A stretch of 64,000 nt of DNA, from assembly GCA_047600765.1 (NCBI GenBank), contig JASGKF010000001.1, positions 1,364,001 to 1,428,000 of the forward strand. The letters run 5' to 3'. Positions 16,261-25,128 of the stretch are shown here, piece after piece (position 1 is the stretch's first letter; every line of letters starts with the position of its first letter). A model generated the notes under the pieces. That model was not told the origin of the DNA. It was given only the letters and a program-made list of their open reading frames with translations, and searched no databases. Position numbers and translations under genes: made by a program. The stretch comes from Viridibacterium sp047600765 (GTDB lineage Bacteria > Pseudomonadota > Gammaproteobacteria > Burkholderiales > Rhodocyclaceae).

Positions 16261-17011
16261 ATGTCCCGCTTTCACCATCTCCTGATCAGCTGTCTTGCTT
16301 GCCTGCTCGCCACCGTTGCGCAGGCCACACCGGTCACCCTGACTTTCGAAGGCACGTTCTCCGGCAGCAACACCGGCTACGCGCCCCTTCACACAGCCGC
16401 CGCGCCGCTGCTGACGGGTGAAGACTTCACGGTCACCCTCGTCTATGACACGGCCACCGCAGCAAGCGGCACGGTGGGCGACTTCACCCTTTACAAGGCG
16501 GTCACGAGCACCACGGCCAGCATCGAGGGCTACAGCTTCACGCCGAATGCCTGTTCCAGCGGCGACTTCTTCTGCAGCATCCACGTGCAGCACGGCAGCA
16601 TCGATTTCATCAGCCTCTTCTCCACGCTCGGCTCCTCCGCCAGCCTGCAGACGGCGATGGGCGCTCCCGGCAGCGTCGGCCTGCAGTTCGAGTTCTTCTA
16701 CACCAAGTTTCCCGGCAACGCGCTGAGCGACGAATCCCTCGGCTTCGACCTGCCGGCCCTCGCCTCGTCAGGCATGTCGGGCGCGCTGGTGCTGTTCAAC
16801 TTTCGTGACCGACCACTTCGAGCTCGCCCACCTGGGCCTGACGGTCAGCAAGGTCTATGAAGGCCTGCCTGCCACGCCGGGCACCGGCACCGCAGTGCCC
16901 GAACCCGCCAGCTTCGCGCTGGCCCTGCTCGCAGCCTGCGGGCTGCTGCTCATGCGCCGTCAGCGCAAGCAGCTGTTGACGGGTCTTACACGGCTGCGTC
17001 GAAGCGTCTGA
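16261..17011 (+). pseudogene. PEP-CTERM exoprotein gene with an internal one-base frameshift
   Basis: The first frame starts at ATG 16261 with a signal peptide (LLISCLACLLATVAQA) and runs as a plausible secreted beta-rich domain to about residue 180. It then loses sense and ends at 16860. The downstream frame 2 picks up at 16805 with DHFELAHLGLTVSKVYEG and ends with a PEP-CTERM sorting tail: VPEPASFALALLAACGLLL then MRRQRK. Dropping one C near 16804 (TTTCGTGACC read as TTTGTGACC) joins the frames into one protein of about 250 residues reading LVLFNFVTDHFELAHLG. PEP-CTERM tails direct export and processing by an exosortase such as XrtA. The single extra base may be a real mutation or a sequencing error, so whether the gene is functional is open. 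Confidence 0.75.
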
Positions 17012-17052
17012 AAACAGAACGCAACACATTGATTGGTAAAAGCAAAAACAAC

Positions 17053-17068
17053 TGGTGCAGAGCTTGCA
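17053..17068 (+). promoter_or_regulatory. Sigma-54-type promoter of the second PEP-CTERM gene
   Basis: TGGTGCAGAGCTTGCA has the GG-N10-GC spacing and a perfect TTGCA -12 half; the -24 half is TGGTGC against TGGCAC. The GC is 49 bases before the ATG at 17117, leaving a leader of about 38 bases. Confidence 0.55.
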
Positions 17069-17116
17069 TACAAGACCGCCAGTAGCAAATAACCCCCAAT
17101 CCCTGAGAGAACCGAC

Positions 17117-17713
17117 ATGAAACTTCGCGCACTCCTGCTCGGCGCCGGCCTGATGTTCAGCCTGCAAGCCAATGCCAACCTGCTCATCAACGGCAGCTTC
17201 GAATCGCCGGATCAACCCGCCGGCACCTGGAGCGTTTACTACGGCAGCCCCGCCATTCCGGGCTGGAGTGCTGGCCCCCAAGGCGTTGAGCTGCGCGACG
17301 CCAACGCTGGCACCGCGGCCACGGGCACCCAGTTCATCGAGCTCGACACCTACCAGAACAGCTGGATCGAGCAGACCGTAGCGACCTCGGTGGGCGTGGA
17401 GTACTTTCTGAACTTCCTTTACTCGCCGCGTATCGGCGTAGCCAGCACCAGCAACACTATCGACGTGCTGATCAATGGCAGTCTGGTGGCGAGCTACACC
17501 GGCAACGGTGGCGCCACGCATGTGTGGGATCTCAAGAGCGTCGCCTACACCGCCACAGGTGCCAGCACGACGATCCGCTTCGTGGCCGGCGGCACCAGCG
17601 ACGGCTACGGCGGTTCGCTGGATGGCGTGAGCTTCGACGTGCCGGAACCGGGCAGCCTCGCACTGATCGGCGCCGCACTGGGCCTGCTGGGTCTGAGCCG
17701 CCGCCGCGCCTGA
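17117..17713 (+). CDS. PEP-CTERM sorting domain-containing exoprotein
   Basis: A 198-residue secreted protein. It has a signal peptide (MKLRALLLGAGLMFSLQANA) and a beta-sandwich-like body beginning NLLINGSFESPDQP, which resembles DUF642 or galactose-binding modules in which N-x-GSFE opens the domain. The end is a PEP-CTERM anchor: VPEPGSLALIGAALGLLGL followed by SRRRA. The protein would be cut by an exosortase and released or attached to the extracellular matrix. CTGAGAG lies before the ATG as a modest ribosome binding site. The preceding gene is also a PEP-CTERM gene, with unrelated body sequence. Confidence 0.9.
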   Translation: MKLRALLLGAGLMFSLQANANLLINGSFESPDQPAGTWSVYYGSPAIPGWSAGPQGVELRDANAGTAATGTQFIELDTYQNSWIEQTVATSVGVEYFLNFLYSPRIGVASTSNTIDVLINGSLVASYTGNGGATHVWDLKSVAYTATGASTTIRFVAGGTSDGYGGSLDGVSFDVPEPGSLALIGAALGLLGLSRRRA

Positions 17714-17734
17714 TCGCAGCTGCTTGCGCCCGTT

Positions 17735-17760
17735 ACAACGCCCCGGCAACGGGGCGTTGT
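17735..17760 (+). terminator. Hairpin terminator after the second PEP-CTERM gene
   Basis: A 10-bp perfect stem, ACAACGCCCC (17735-17744) with GGGGCGTTGT (17751-17760), and a six-base loop lie 21 bases past the stop. The tail CGTTTCC is only weakly T-rich. Confidence 0.65.
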
Positions 17761-17909
17761 CGTTTCCGGGCCCCGCAAAAGCGGGGAACCCGACTGCCTT
17801 CCAGCGTTCTGACCTATCGCAGGGCATGTTCAGGCGGCACAATACGCGCCCAAAACCCCGGGCGCCGCCGCGCACCCCGCCCTGACAGACAACAGAAGGA
17901 GAGAATCCG

Positions 17910-18809
17910 ATGCCCATCCGCCTCATGAATGCTCGAAACCTGCTCAGCCTCGTTGCCGTCCTGGCCAGTTTTGCCGCGCCGGCCCGCGCCGACCAGAACC
18001 TCAGCCTGCGTAACACCCTGCTGCCCCTGCCCGAAGTGCAGGCCGCGATGGACCCGTCGATCCGCATGCTGTGGCTGGACGAGGCCCCGCCCGCCCTCGT
18101 CGAAAGCACGCCGACCGCCAGCTACAACGCCACCGGCATCAGCGTGATCCCGTTCAACGTCAACGAATCGCACTGCCACGAAGCCTTCGTTCGCCTCATC
18201 AAGAACATGCTGGAAACCGCCCGCACGGCCGGCTACGACGTCATCTACGACATACGCCCCGCGCTCAAGGACGGCCCCTCGAACCAGACCAGCGCCGTCT
18301 TCTGCAGCACCAGCCCGACGACGGCCCGCGTGTTCTTCACGGCCAAGATGGGCATGACGCAGAACGCCCGCACACGCGCTGACAGCATTGACCGCGAAGC
18401 CGAGCGCCTTGCCATCAACGCCAACCGCCCCGCCGCCAAGGGCGCGCTGTACATCCCGTTTGCGCCCATCCTCGAGTCGGCTGAAATCCGCGATCAGCTC
18501 GGCAACGACGTGAGCCTCGTCCTCGGCAGCCAGACGCCGCCCGCTTACGCGTTGCGCTACGGCCCCATCACCTACTCGGAATCGGTCGACAGCAATGGCA
18601 AGTCGCCCACCGACACCTGCCAGGCCGCCGCCATCGCCACGCTGCGCAACATGATCAAGGACGCCCGCGCCAACCGCTACAACGGCCTGATCCGCGTACG
18701 TAGCTACCTCAACAACCAGATTGCCCCCTCGCCCACCGACATCGAATGCGAAGCCGGCAACCGCAGCGCCAAGGTCGTTCTGCGCACCATCCTGATCCAG
18801 AAGAAGTAA
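17910..18809 (+). CDS. Secreted protein of unknown function with a Cys-paired tandem repeat
   Basis: A 299-residue protein with a signal peptide ending near residue 28 (LSLVAVLASFAAPARA). Two similar units are visible at about residues 88-148 and 236-296. Each opens with Cys, a helix (CHEAFVRLIKNMLETAR and CQAAAIATLRNMIKDAR), a strand ending in R (YDVIYDIRP and YNGLIRVRS), and a second Cys exactly 43 residues on (C89/C132 and C237/C280), then a strand (ARVFFTAKM and AKVVLRTIL). Disulfides in each unit would suit a periplasmic or outer location. An AAGGAGAG ribosome binding site precedes the ATG. I do not recognise the family and give no function. Confidence 0.75.
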   Translation: MPIRLMNARNLLSLVAVLASFAAPARADQNLSLRNTLLPLPEVQAAMDPSIRMLWLDEAPPALVESTPTASYNATGISVIPFNVNESHCHEAFVRLIKNMLETARTAGYDVIYDIRPALKDGPSNQTSAVFCSTSPTTARVFFTAKMGMTQNARTRADSIDREAERLAINANRPAAKGALYIPFAPILESAEIRDQLGNDVSLVLGSQTPPAYALRYGPITYSESVDSNGKSPTDTCQAAAIATLRNMIKDARANRYNGLIRVRSYLNNQIAPSPTDIECEAGNRSAKVVLRTILIQKK

Positions 18810-18815
18810 GCCCCT

Positions 18816-18852
18816 GCCTTGCGGCCACCGGCAACGCCGGCGGCCGCAAGGC
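18816..18852 (+). terminator. GC-rich hairpin after the tandem-repeat secreted protein
   Basis: GCCTTGCGGCC (18816-18826) pairs with GGCCGCAAGGC (18842-18852), and an inner CCGGC-AAC-GCCGG stem continues it. The stem starts 7 bases past the stop. The following TTGAAATC is not a T-run, so terminator strength is uncertain. Confidence 0.6.
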
Positions 18853-18919
18853 TTGAAATCGCCGCACTGCAGCGCCAACTGTATCCGTGCAACAGAACCA
18901 CCCCTGATACGAGGCCGCC

Positions 18920-19294
18920 ATGCAAACCCGCAGCGAACGCGTCGTCGTCATCGGCGCCAGCAACAACCCCGAGCGCTACGCCAACAAGGCCATGAAGATG
19001 CTGGCCCAGTACGGCCACGAGCCCGTGCCTGTGGCGCCCGCCGTGGCCACGGTCGAGGGGCGCCAGGCCTACGCCACGCCCGCTGCCGTGCAAGGCCAGG
19101 TCAACACGGTCACGATGTACGTCGGGCCTGCGCGTCAGGGCGCCCTCATCGACAGCATCGTCGCCCTCGCTCCGCGCCGGGTGATCTTCAACCCCGGCAC
19201 CGAGAACCAGGCGTCTTACGACAAGCTCGACGCCGCAGGTATCGAGCACTTCGAAGCCTGCACGCTGGTATTGCTGCGCACCGGGCAGTTCTAG
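18920..19294 (+). CDS. CoA-binding domain protein
   Basis: A 124-residue single Rossmann-type CoA-binding domain of the YccU class. The nucleotide-binding start VVVIGASNNPERYANKAM, the middle strand VNTVTMYVGPARQ, and VIFNPGTENQ are typical. Such small proteins are widespread and bind CoA or an adenine dinucleotide, but their cellular role is not settled. GAGGCCGCC lies before the ATG as a ribosome binding site. It sits 81 bases upstream of aroE on the same strand; cotranscription is possible. Confidence 0.85.
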   Translation: MQTRSERVVVIGASNNPERYANKAMKMLAQYGHEPVPVAPAVATVEGRQAYATPAAVQGQVNTVTMYVGPARQGALIDSIVALAPRRVIFNPGTENQASYDKLDAAGIEHFEACTLVLLRTGQF

Positions 19295-19375
19295 GGCGTA
19301 TTCACCTTCAGCTGGCTCACTGAAGCAGCCGGGCACGGCAGTGGCCTACAATGGCGCCTCTTTCAGGAGCGCCCC

Positions 19376-20200
19376 ATGACCGACCGCTACGCCATCATCG
19401 GCAACCCCATCGCCCAAGCCAAATCCCCCGCATTGCAGATGGCTTTTGCCAAGGCCAACGGGCAGGACATGGAGTACGGCGCGATCCTCGGCGAGCCGGG
19501 CAAGTTCGCCGAAGCGATACGAGAATTCCAGCAACAGGGCGGCAAGGGCATGAACATCACCATGCCGTTCAAGCTCGACGCCTTCGAGCTGGCCGACGAA
19601 CTGACACCGCGCGGCCGTGCGGCGGGCGCCATCAACATGTACACCCTGCGTGCCGACGGCACCATCCTCGGTGACAACACCGACGGCTTCGGCATCGTGC
19701 GCGACATCACCCACAACCTCGGCTGCGCGATCCGTGGCCGCCGCGTGCTGCTGCTGGGCGCTGGCGGTGCGGTGCGCGGCACGCTGCTGCCGCTGTTCGC
19801 CGAGGCGCCAGCCGAGGTCTTCATCGCCAACCGCACAGCCAGCAAGGCGGTCGAGCTGGCCGACGAATTCCGTGCCGAAGCCGGCAACGTGAAGATCTCC
19901 GGCGGTGGCTTTGCCGACATTCCCGGCGGTTTCGACATCCTCATCAACGGCTCGGCGTCGAGCATGACGGGCGATGTGCCGCCGCTGGCCGCAGAAGTCT
20001 GGCAGGCCGCGCAACTGGCCTATGACATGGCCTACAAGAAGGAGCCGACGGCCTTCGTGCTCGCTGCGCGTGAGGCTGGCGTGAAGCAGACCGCCGATGG
20101 CCTCGGCATGGTCGTCGAACAAGGCGCCGAGTGCTTCTTCCTGTGGCGCGGCATCCGTCCCGACACGGCTCCCGTCATCGCCGCCCTGCGTGCCGCCTGA
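19376..20200 (+). CDS. aroE: Shikimate dehydrogenase (NADP+)
   Basis: A 274-residue enzyme reducing 3-dehydroshikimate to shikimate in aromatic amino acid synthesis. The substrate-binding GNPIAQAKSP is near residue 9, the catalytic Lys lies in NITMPFKLDAFE, and the catalytic Asp in GDNTDGFG. A nucleotide-binding GAGGAVRG followed by FIANRTASKA matches the NADP-specific class (basic Arg after the second strand). A CAGGAGCG ribosome binding site precedes the ATG. The last base of its stop is the first base of the rsmB ATG, so translation is coupled. Confidence 0.95.
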   Translation: MTDRYAIIGNPIAQAKSPALQMAFAKANGQDMEYGAILGEPGKFAEAIREFQQQGGKGMNITMPFKLDAFELADELTPRGRAAGAINMYTLRADGTILGDNTDGFGIVRDITHNLGCAIRGRRVLLLGAGGAVRGTLLPLFAEAPAEVFIANRTASKAVELADEFRAEAGNVKISGGGFADIPGGFDILINGSASSMTGDVPPLAAEVWQAAQLAYDMAYKKEPTAFVLAAREAGVKQTADGLGMVVEQGAECFFLWRGIRPDTAPVIAALRAA

Positions 20201-21636
20201 TGACTGATTCACGCAAGCCGGCGCCCAAGCGCCCGGGTCCGCCTCGCCAACCCGGGTCGGCGCAACAGGACCGTCCTCGTACCGAACAGGGCGCAGCACG
20301 CCGTCTGGCCAACAAATCCGCACGCGATCAGCGTCAGGCCCCTGCCCTGCCGCCGCTGCCCGCTGACTCACTGGCACTGGCTCTGACCATCGCCGCCGAA
20401 GGCGTCGCCAAGGTACGCAGCGGTCAGGCGCTCAACGACGGCTTGGCCTCGCTGTGGGCCGCCCACCCCGACCTGCCCGCCAGCACGCGCGGTGCGGCGC
20501 AGGACATGCTCTACGGCACCCTGCGCGACTATGCCCGCAGCGAGGTCATGCTGCGCCAGCTGATGCAGCAAGCACTCACCGAGCCCGTCATCGACGGCCT
20601 GTTGCGCGTCGCCCTGCACCGCCTCGAAGTGCGGCCGGATCAGGCCCATACCGTCGTCGACCAGGCGGTCGAAGCGGCTGCGCGCATTGCACGCGGCGGC
20701 CTCAAGGGGCTCACCAACGGCGTGCTGCGCAACGCGCTGCGCCAGTGGGACGCGCTGGTCGCCGCCGCCGAGCGCGACGACGAAGGCCGCTACCGCCACC
20801 CGCGCTGGTGGATCAATGCCACGCGCCGCAACCACCCCGAACACTGGCAGGCCATCCTGCAAGGCGCCAACACGCATCCACCGATGTGCCTGCGCATCAA
20901 CCGCCGCGTCACCACGCTGGCGGCCGAACAGGCCCTGCTGAGCGAAGCCGGCATCGCCACGCGTGCGCTGGGTGACTGGGCACTCTTGCTTGAGCGCCCC
21001 GTACCGGTCGCCAGCCTGCCCGGCTACGCCGAAGGCCGCCTATCGGTACAGGACTGGGGCGCCCAGCAAGCCGCCCTGCTGCTCGACTTGCAGCCCGGCC
21101 AGCGCGTGCTCGACGCCTGCGCGGCCCCCGGCGGCAAGACGGCCCACATGCTGGAGCTGGCTGACCTGCAGCTCACCGCGCTGGACGCCGATCCGCTGCG
21201 CGCGCGCCGCGTCAGCGACCAGCTGGAGCGCCTTGGCCTGACGGCCACGGTGCAGGCCGCCGACTGCCGCAGCAGCGACTGGTGGGACAGTCAGGCCTTC
21301 GACCGCATCCTCGCCGACGTGCCCTGTTCGGCCTCCGGCGTGGCGCGCCGCCACCCGGACATCAAATGGCTGCGTCAAAGCGAGGATGTTGCGGGTTTTG
21401 CAACGCTGCAGGCCGAAATCCTGGACGCGCTGTGGGGAAAACTGGCCCCGGGCGGGAAAATGCTTTATGTCACCTGTTCCATCTTTGCCGAAGAGAACAG
21501 CCTGCAGGTAAGCCGTTTTGCCGCACGCCATCCCGATTGCCAGCGTGTGGCCTTCCCGGACGGTCTGCCCGAGCGACGCCTGTTACCCGGCCCGGAACAT
21601 GACGGTTTCTATTTCGCCCTGCTGCAGAAGCGCTAG
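20200..21636 (+). CDS. rsmB: 16S rRNA (cytosine-967 C5)-methyltransferase
   Basis: A 478-residue RsmB/Sun enzyme that methylates C967 of 16S rRNA with S-adenosylmethionine. A basic Pro-rich N-terminal tail of about 50 residues is followed by a NusB-like RNA-binding domain (MLYGTLRDYARSEVMLRQLM, GLLRVALHRLEV) and a Rossmann methyltransferase. The SAM motif is LDACAAPGGKTAHMLEL. The two catalytic cysteines lie in DVPCSASG (motif IV) and YVTCSIFAEEN (motif VI), the arrangement of RNA m5C enzymes. The frame is open further upstream inside aroE; the ATG at 20200 overlapping the aroE stop is the sensible start. The rsmB, DUF4390, ntrY order is familiar in betaproteobacteria. Confidence 0.93.
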   Translation: MTDSRKPAPKRPGPPRQPGSAQQDRPRTEQGAARRLANKSARDQRQAPALPPLPADSLALALTIAAEGVAKVRSGQALNDGLASLWAAHPDLPASTRGAAQDMLYGTLRDYARSEVMLRQLMQQALTEPVIDGLLRVALHRLEVRPDQAHTVVDQAVEAAARIARGGLKGLTNGVLRNALRQWDALVAAAERDDEGRYRHPRWWINATRRNHPEHWQAILQGANTHPPMCLRINRRVTTLAAEQALLSEAGIATRALGDWALLLERPVPVASLPGYAEGRLSVQDWGAQQAALLLDLQPGQRVLDACAAPGGKTAHMLELADLQLTALDADPLRARRVSDQLERLGLTATVQAADCRSSDWWDSQAFDRILADVPCSASGVARRHPDIKWLRQSEDVAGFATLQAEILDALWGKLAPGGKMLYVTCSIFAEENSLQVSRFAARHPDCQRVAFPDGLPERRLLPGPEHDGFYFALLQKR

Positions 21637-22207
21637 CCAGCCCCATCGCCTCCTGCGCTGGCTGGGCATGCTGCTGTGCCTGCTGCTCGCACAGGGGCTG
21701 ATGGCCGACACACCCCGACCGCTGGACTTCCACTACACGGAGGTCGTGCTCGTCGACAACGCCTACTTCCTCAACGCCTCGCTGTCGGGCGACGCGCCGC
21801 AGCGTGTCGAAGAGCTCGTGCAGGCCGGCGTGGTGATCCCCTTCGTGGCCGAGTTCGTGCTCAGCCGGCCGCGCTGGTACTGGTTCGACGAGGTCATCGT
21901 CGAACGCGCGCTGGACATCAAACTGTCGTACCACGCCCTGACACGCCAGTACCGCCTCAGCACCGGCGGTCTGTACCGCAGCTTCAGCAGCTTCCCGCAG
22001 GCCTTTGCGGCGCTGCGCGCGCTGCGCAACTGGCAGGTGGCCGAACGCACCCAGCTGACCCCGGGCGAGTCCTATAACGCAGCAGTACGCCTGCGGCTGG
22101 ACATGGCGCAACTTCCCAAGCCTTTCCAGGTCGCAGCCATCGGCAAGAAGGATCTTGCCGTCATGACGCCCTGGTCCCGCTGGACCTTCCTGGCTGGACC
22201 GCGCTGA
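21599..22207 (+). CDS. DUF4390 domain-containing protein
   Basis: A 202-residue protein of the DUF4390 family, found between rsmB and ntrY in betaproteobacteria. A hydrophobic N-terminal segment (LLRWLGMLLCLLLAQGLMA) acts as signal peptide or anchor. The body has YTEVVLVDNAYFLNASLS, ARWYWFDEVI-like segment PRWYWFDEVIVE, and the C-terminal LRLDMAQLPKPFQV. Function is unknown; a periplasmic or membrane-associated role beside the NtrY sensor is inferred from the hydrophobic start and gene order. The ATG at 21599 overlaps rsmB by 38 bases; an internal ATG at 21668 would still leave a shortened signal peptide. Confidence 0.8.
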   Translation: MTVSISPCCRSASQPHRLLRWLGMLLCLLLAQGLMADTPRPLDFHYTEVVLVDNAYFLNASLSGDAPQRVEELVQAGVVIPFVAEFVLSRPRWYWFDEVIVERALDIKLSYHALTRQYRLSTGGLYRSFSSFPQAFAALRALRNWQVAERTQLTPGESYNAAVRLRLDMAQLPKPFQVAAIGKKDLAVMTPWSRWTFLAGPR

Positions 22208-22219
22208 GGGAGTTCCAGC

Positions 22220-24328
22220 ATGCGCGCCCGCAACCTCCGCCGCCTCGTCGTCCTCACCACGCTGCTGGGCGCCGTGCTGCTGCTGTTGCTGGCCTTCGCC
22301 GGCTCCAACACCACGGCCTTCGCCGAGAATTACCCGCTGCTGCTGGGCGCCAACGGTCTCGTCGCGCTGGCCCTGTTCATCCTCGTCAGCGTGCAGTTGC
22401 GCGCGCTGTGGCAGGAATACCGCCAGCGCCAGTTCGGCTCGCGACTCAAGCTCAAGCTGATCGGCATGTTCGTGCTGCTGTCGGTGTTACCCGGCAGCAT
22501 CATCTACTTCGTGTCGGTACAGTTCGCCGTGCAGTCGGTCGAGTCCTGGTACAACGTCAAGGTCGATACGGCGCTCGAAAACGGCCTGTCGCTGGGCCGC
22601 AGCGCACTCGACGCCCTGCTCGACCAGCTCGCCGAACGCACGCGCAGTGCCGCCCTCGACCTTGGTGAAAGCGGCCAGACGCCCAGCCTGCCTGCCCTCA
22701 CGCGTCTGCGCAGCAATCTCGATGTGGCCAACATCAGCGTGCTGTCTTCGAGCGGCCGCGTGATGGTGTCGGCCGGCGAAGAAATGCGCCTGCAGGTGGA
22801 GTCTCCCGAGCCTGCACAGCTGCGTCAGGCACGCCAGACCCAGGGTTGGCGCGCGGTGGAGTCCGACGGCCGCGAGGGCCTGATCCTGCGCGTGGTGGTG
22901 CCCATACCGAGTCGCCACTACATCACTGACAGCCTGCTGCTGCAGGTCATGCAGCCGGTGCCGGAATCGCTGGCCAGCAGCGCCGAGGGCATCCAGACCC
23001 TGCACCAGGAATACCAGGAGCTGCTGCTCGCACGCCAGGGCCTCAAGCAGATCTACATCATCACGCTGACGCTGGGCCTGCTGCTGGCGGTGTTCGCCGC
23101 CATTGCGATCGCCTTCGTGTTTGCACGCTCGCTGTCCGCGCCGCTGTCCATCATTGCTGAAGGTACGCAGGCGGTCGCCTCCGGCGACTTCTCGCCACGC
23201 CAGGCTCTGCCCGCGCGCGACGAGCTGGGTGTGCTGACGCAGAGCTTCAACCGCATGACGCGCCAGCTGCTCGAAGCACGCGCGCTGGCCGAGAAGAACT
23301 CGGCCGCTGTCGGCGCCGCCCGCGCCTACCTTGAAAGCGTGCTGACCAACCTGTCGGCCGGCGTGCTGGCCTTCTCGGCCGACGGCCGTTTGCGCGCTGC
23401 CAACCGTGGCGCCGTCACCAGCCTGCGCGACGACCTCGAAACCGTCGCCGACATCCCGCTCACCGACTGGCCCGTGCATACGATCTTCCGCGACGCCGTG
23501 CTGACCGGCTTTGCCGAACGCGAAGGCGACTGGCAGCAGCAGATCGATATCGATCACGGCGGTGGCGAAGTGCAAACCCTGCTGCTGCATGGTTCGCGCC
23601 TGCCTGCTGACGGCGGCTTCGTGGTGGTGTTCGACGACATCACGCAGCTCATCTCGGGCCAGCGCAACGCCGCCTGGGCCGAAGTCGCGCGCCGCCTCGC
23701 CCACGAGATCAAGAATCCGCTCACACCGATCCAGCTCGCCGCAGAGCGACTGGAGATGCGCCTCGCCGAGCAGCTCGACGACAAGGGCCGCGACATGCTG
23801 ACGCGTGCCACGCACACCATCGTGAACCAGGTCGAGGCGATGAAGACCCTGGTCAACAGCTTCCGCGACTACGCCCGCCTGCCGCCGCCGACGCTGGCCA
23901 GCGTGGACCTCAACGAGCTGGTGCGCGACGTACTGGTGCTCTACGAGAACACGCCGCAGCGCATACGTGTACAGCTTGGCGATGGCCTGCCCCTCGTGCG
24001 TGCCGATGCCAGCCAGCTGCGCCAGGTGATCCACAACCTGTTGCAGAACGCCCAGCAGGCACTGGGCGACAAGCCCGACGCCATGATCCACCTGACGACG
24101 CGCCACGATGGCCGCCGCGTCGAACTGCAGCTACGCGACAACGGCCCCGGCTTCCCGCAGGCCATGCTGTCGCGCGCCTTCGAGCCCTACGTGACGAGCA
24201 AGCCCAAGGGCACGGGCCTGGGCCTCGCCATCGTCAAGAAGATCATCGACGAGCACCGCGGCGAGATCAGCCTGGGCAACGCCGCCGAGGGCGGCGCCGA
24301 GGTCTGCATACGCCTCGCGCCGGCCTGA
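22220..24328 (+). CDS. ntrY: NtrY-type membrane sensor histidine kinase
   Basis: A 702-residue sensor kinase. Two or three hydrophobic segments lie in the first 95 residues, a periplasmic loop (about 95-280) follows, and another membrane segment is near 275-300 (IITLTLGLLLAVFAAIAIAF). HAMP (about 300-355), a PAS-like domain (about 370-475), the phosphoacceptor box with H495 in RRLAHEIKNPLTP, and an ATPase domain (DNGPGF, GTGLGLAIVKKIIDEH) complete it. NtrY senses nitrogen or redox state and phosphorylates NtrX. Here no ntrX follows: the next gene is on the opposite strand 10 bases away. A GGGAG ribosome binding site precedes the ATG. Confidence 0.9.
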   Translation: MRARNLRRLVVLTTLLGAVLLLLLAFAGSNTTAFAENYPLLLGANGLVALALFILVSVQLRALWQEYRQRQFGSRLKLKLIGMFVLLSVLPGSIIYFVSVQFAVQSVESWYNVKVDTALENGLSLGRSALDALLDQLAERTRSAALDLGESGQTPSLPALTRLRSNLDVANISVLSSSGRVMVSAGEEMRLQVESPEPAQLRQARQTQGWRAVESDGREGLILRVVVPIPSRHYITDSLLLQVMQPVPESLASSAEGIQTLHQEYQELLLARQGLKQIYIITLTLGLLLAVFAAIAIAFVFARSLSAPLSIIAEGTQAVASGDFSPRQALPARDELGVLTQSFNRMTRQLLEARALAEKNSAAVGAARAYLESVLTNLSAGVLAFSADGRLRAANRGAVTSLRDDLETVADIPLTDWPVHTIFRDAVLTGFAEREGDWQQQIDIDHGGGEVQTLLLHGSRLPADGGFVVVFDDITQLISGQRNAAWAEVARRLAHEIKNPLTPIQLAAERLEMRLAEQLDDKGRDMLTRATHTIVNQVEAMKTLVNSFRDYARLPPPTLASVDLNELVRDVLVLYENTPQRIRVQLGDGLPLVRADASQLRQVIHNLLQNAQQALGDKPDAMIHLTTRHDGRRVELQLRDNGPGFPQAMLSRAFEPYVTSKPKGTGLGLAIVKKIIDEHRGEISLGNAAEGGAEVCIRLAPA

Positions 24329-24338
24329 TGTCGTCGCA

Positions 24339-24914
24339 TCAGTTGGCGGGCTTCTCGCGCACGATGATGATTTTCAGGAAGTCTTCCAGCGCCGCGCGGT
24401 TCGTCGCGTAGGCCTCAGGCGTGGTGTTCGACAGATGCAGGTCGATCCAGGTGCCGGCCTGCACCCATTGCGCGCGCAGGTGCGCGCTGCTGCCCTTGAG
24501 CTTGAGTCCCTCAGGCAAGGGCTGCTGGTAATAGATCGCATCCCAGCTACCGGCTCTCTCGATGGAAACATCGGTCGGCGCCGGCAGCGGCGAGCGACGC
24601 AGCCCGGCCAGCTCACTCTCCCAGAACGCTGCCACGCCCTTGTACGCAGTGGCGGGCTCGAACCAGCCCGAGAGCACCAGTCCGCGCGACGGATCATTGA
24701 AACTGAAGTAACGCGGATTGCCTGCGCCACCTGCCGGACCGTTCTGCACGAGCCCTGACCTGGGCAAGACCATCTCCAGCCGGCTCAGCGGCACGGTGAC
24801 GGTGTAAGCGTCACTGCTGGCGGTGATCGCGATGGCGTCGGCACGCTGTGCCTGCACGCTGGGCACGAACAACAAGACGGACAGGGAAGCCAAGCAGCAA
24901 CGAAGCAAGTGCAT
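24339..24914 (-). CDS. Secreted protein of unknown function
   Basis: A 191-residue protein with a clear signal peptide (LLRCCLASLSVLLFVPSVQA, cleavage near residue 24). The mature part has strands and aromatic residues (FSFNDPSRGLVLSGWFEP, AYKGVAAFWESELAGL, WVQAGTWIDLHLSNTT) but no motif I recognise. The open frame reaches 25085, but the ATG at 24914 is preceded by GAGGA and begins the signal peptide directly. It converges on ntrY with a 10-base gap and is divergent from nirB, sharing the 357-base intergenic region that holds the FNR-like and sigma-54-like sites. Confidence 0.75.
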   Translation of the reverse strand: MHLLRCCLASLSVLLFVPSVQAQRADAIAITASSDAYTVTVPLSRLEMVLPRSGLVQNGPAGGAGNPRYFSFNDPSRGLVLSGWFEPATAYKGVAAFWESELAGLRRSPLPAPTDVSIERAGSWDAIYYQQPLPEGLKLKGSSAHLRAQWVQAGTWIDLHLSNTTPEAYATNRAALEDFLKIIIVREKPAN

Positions 24915-25112
24915 GCGAAATCCTCGGATGAATGACGGAAAGAGCCCCAGCATAGTCCGTTCCTTCAGCGCGGCTTGATGCCGCTGCTCCACCTGGCGAC
25001 ACCGCTGCCAAATGGTGCAGGCCGCACCGCGAGGGCGCACCTGCCCATCCGGGAAAACCCGATCCCGCAGATCGCGCCAATTCAATCAAACACTTAGCAG
25101 GCCACACAAGCC

Positions 25113-25128
25113 GGGCATAGCCCTTGCT
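25113..25128 (+). promoter_or_regulatory. Sigma-54-type promoter of the first nirB operon
   Basis: GGGCATAGCCCTTGCT has GG-N10-GC spacing, a perfect TTGCT -12 half and a -24 half agreeing at four of six positions with TGGCAC. Predicted start of transcription is near 25139, leaving a leader of about 130 bases. Confidence 0.5.
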
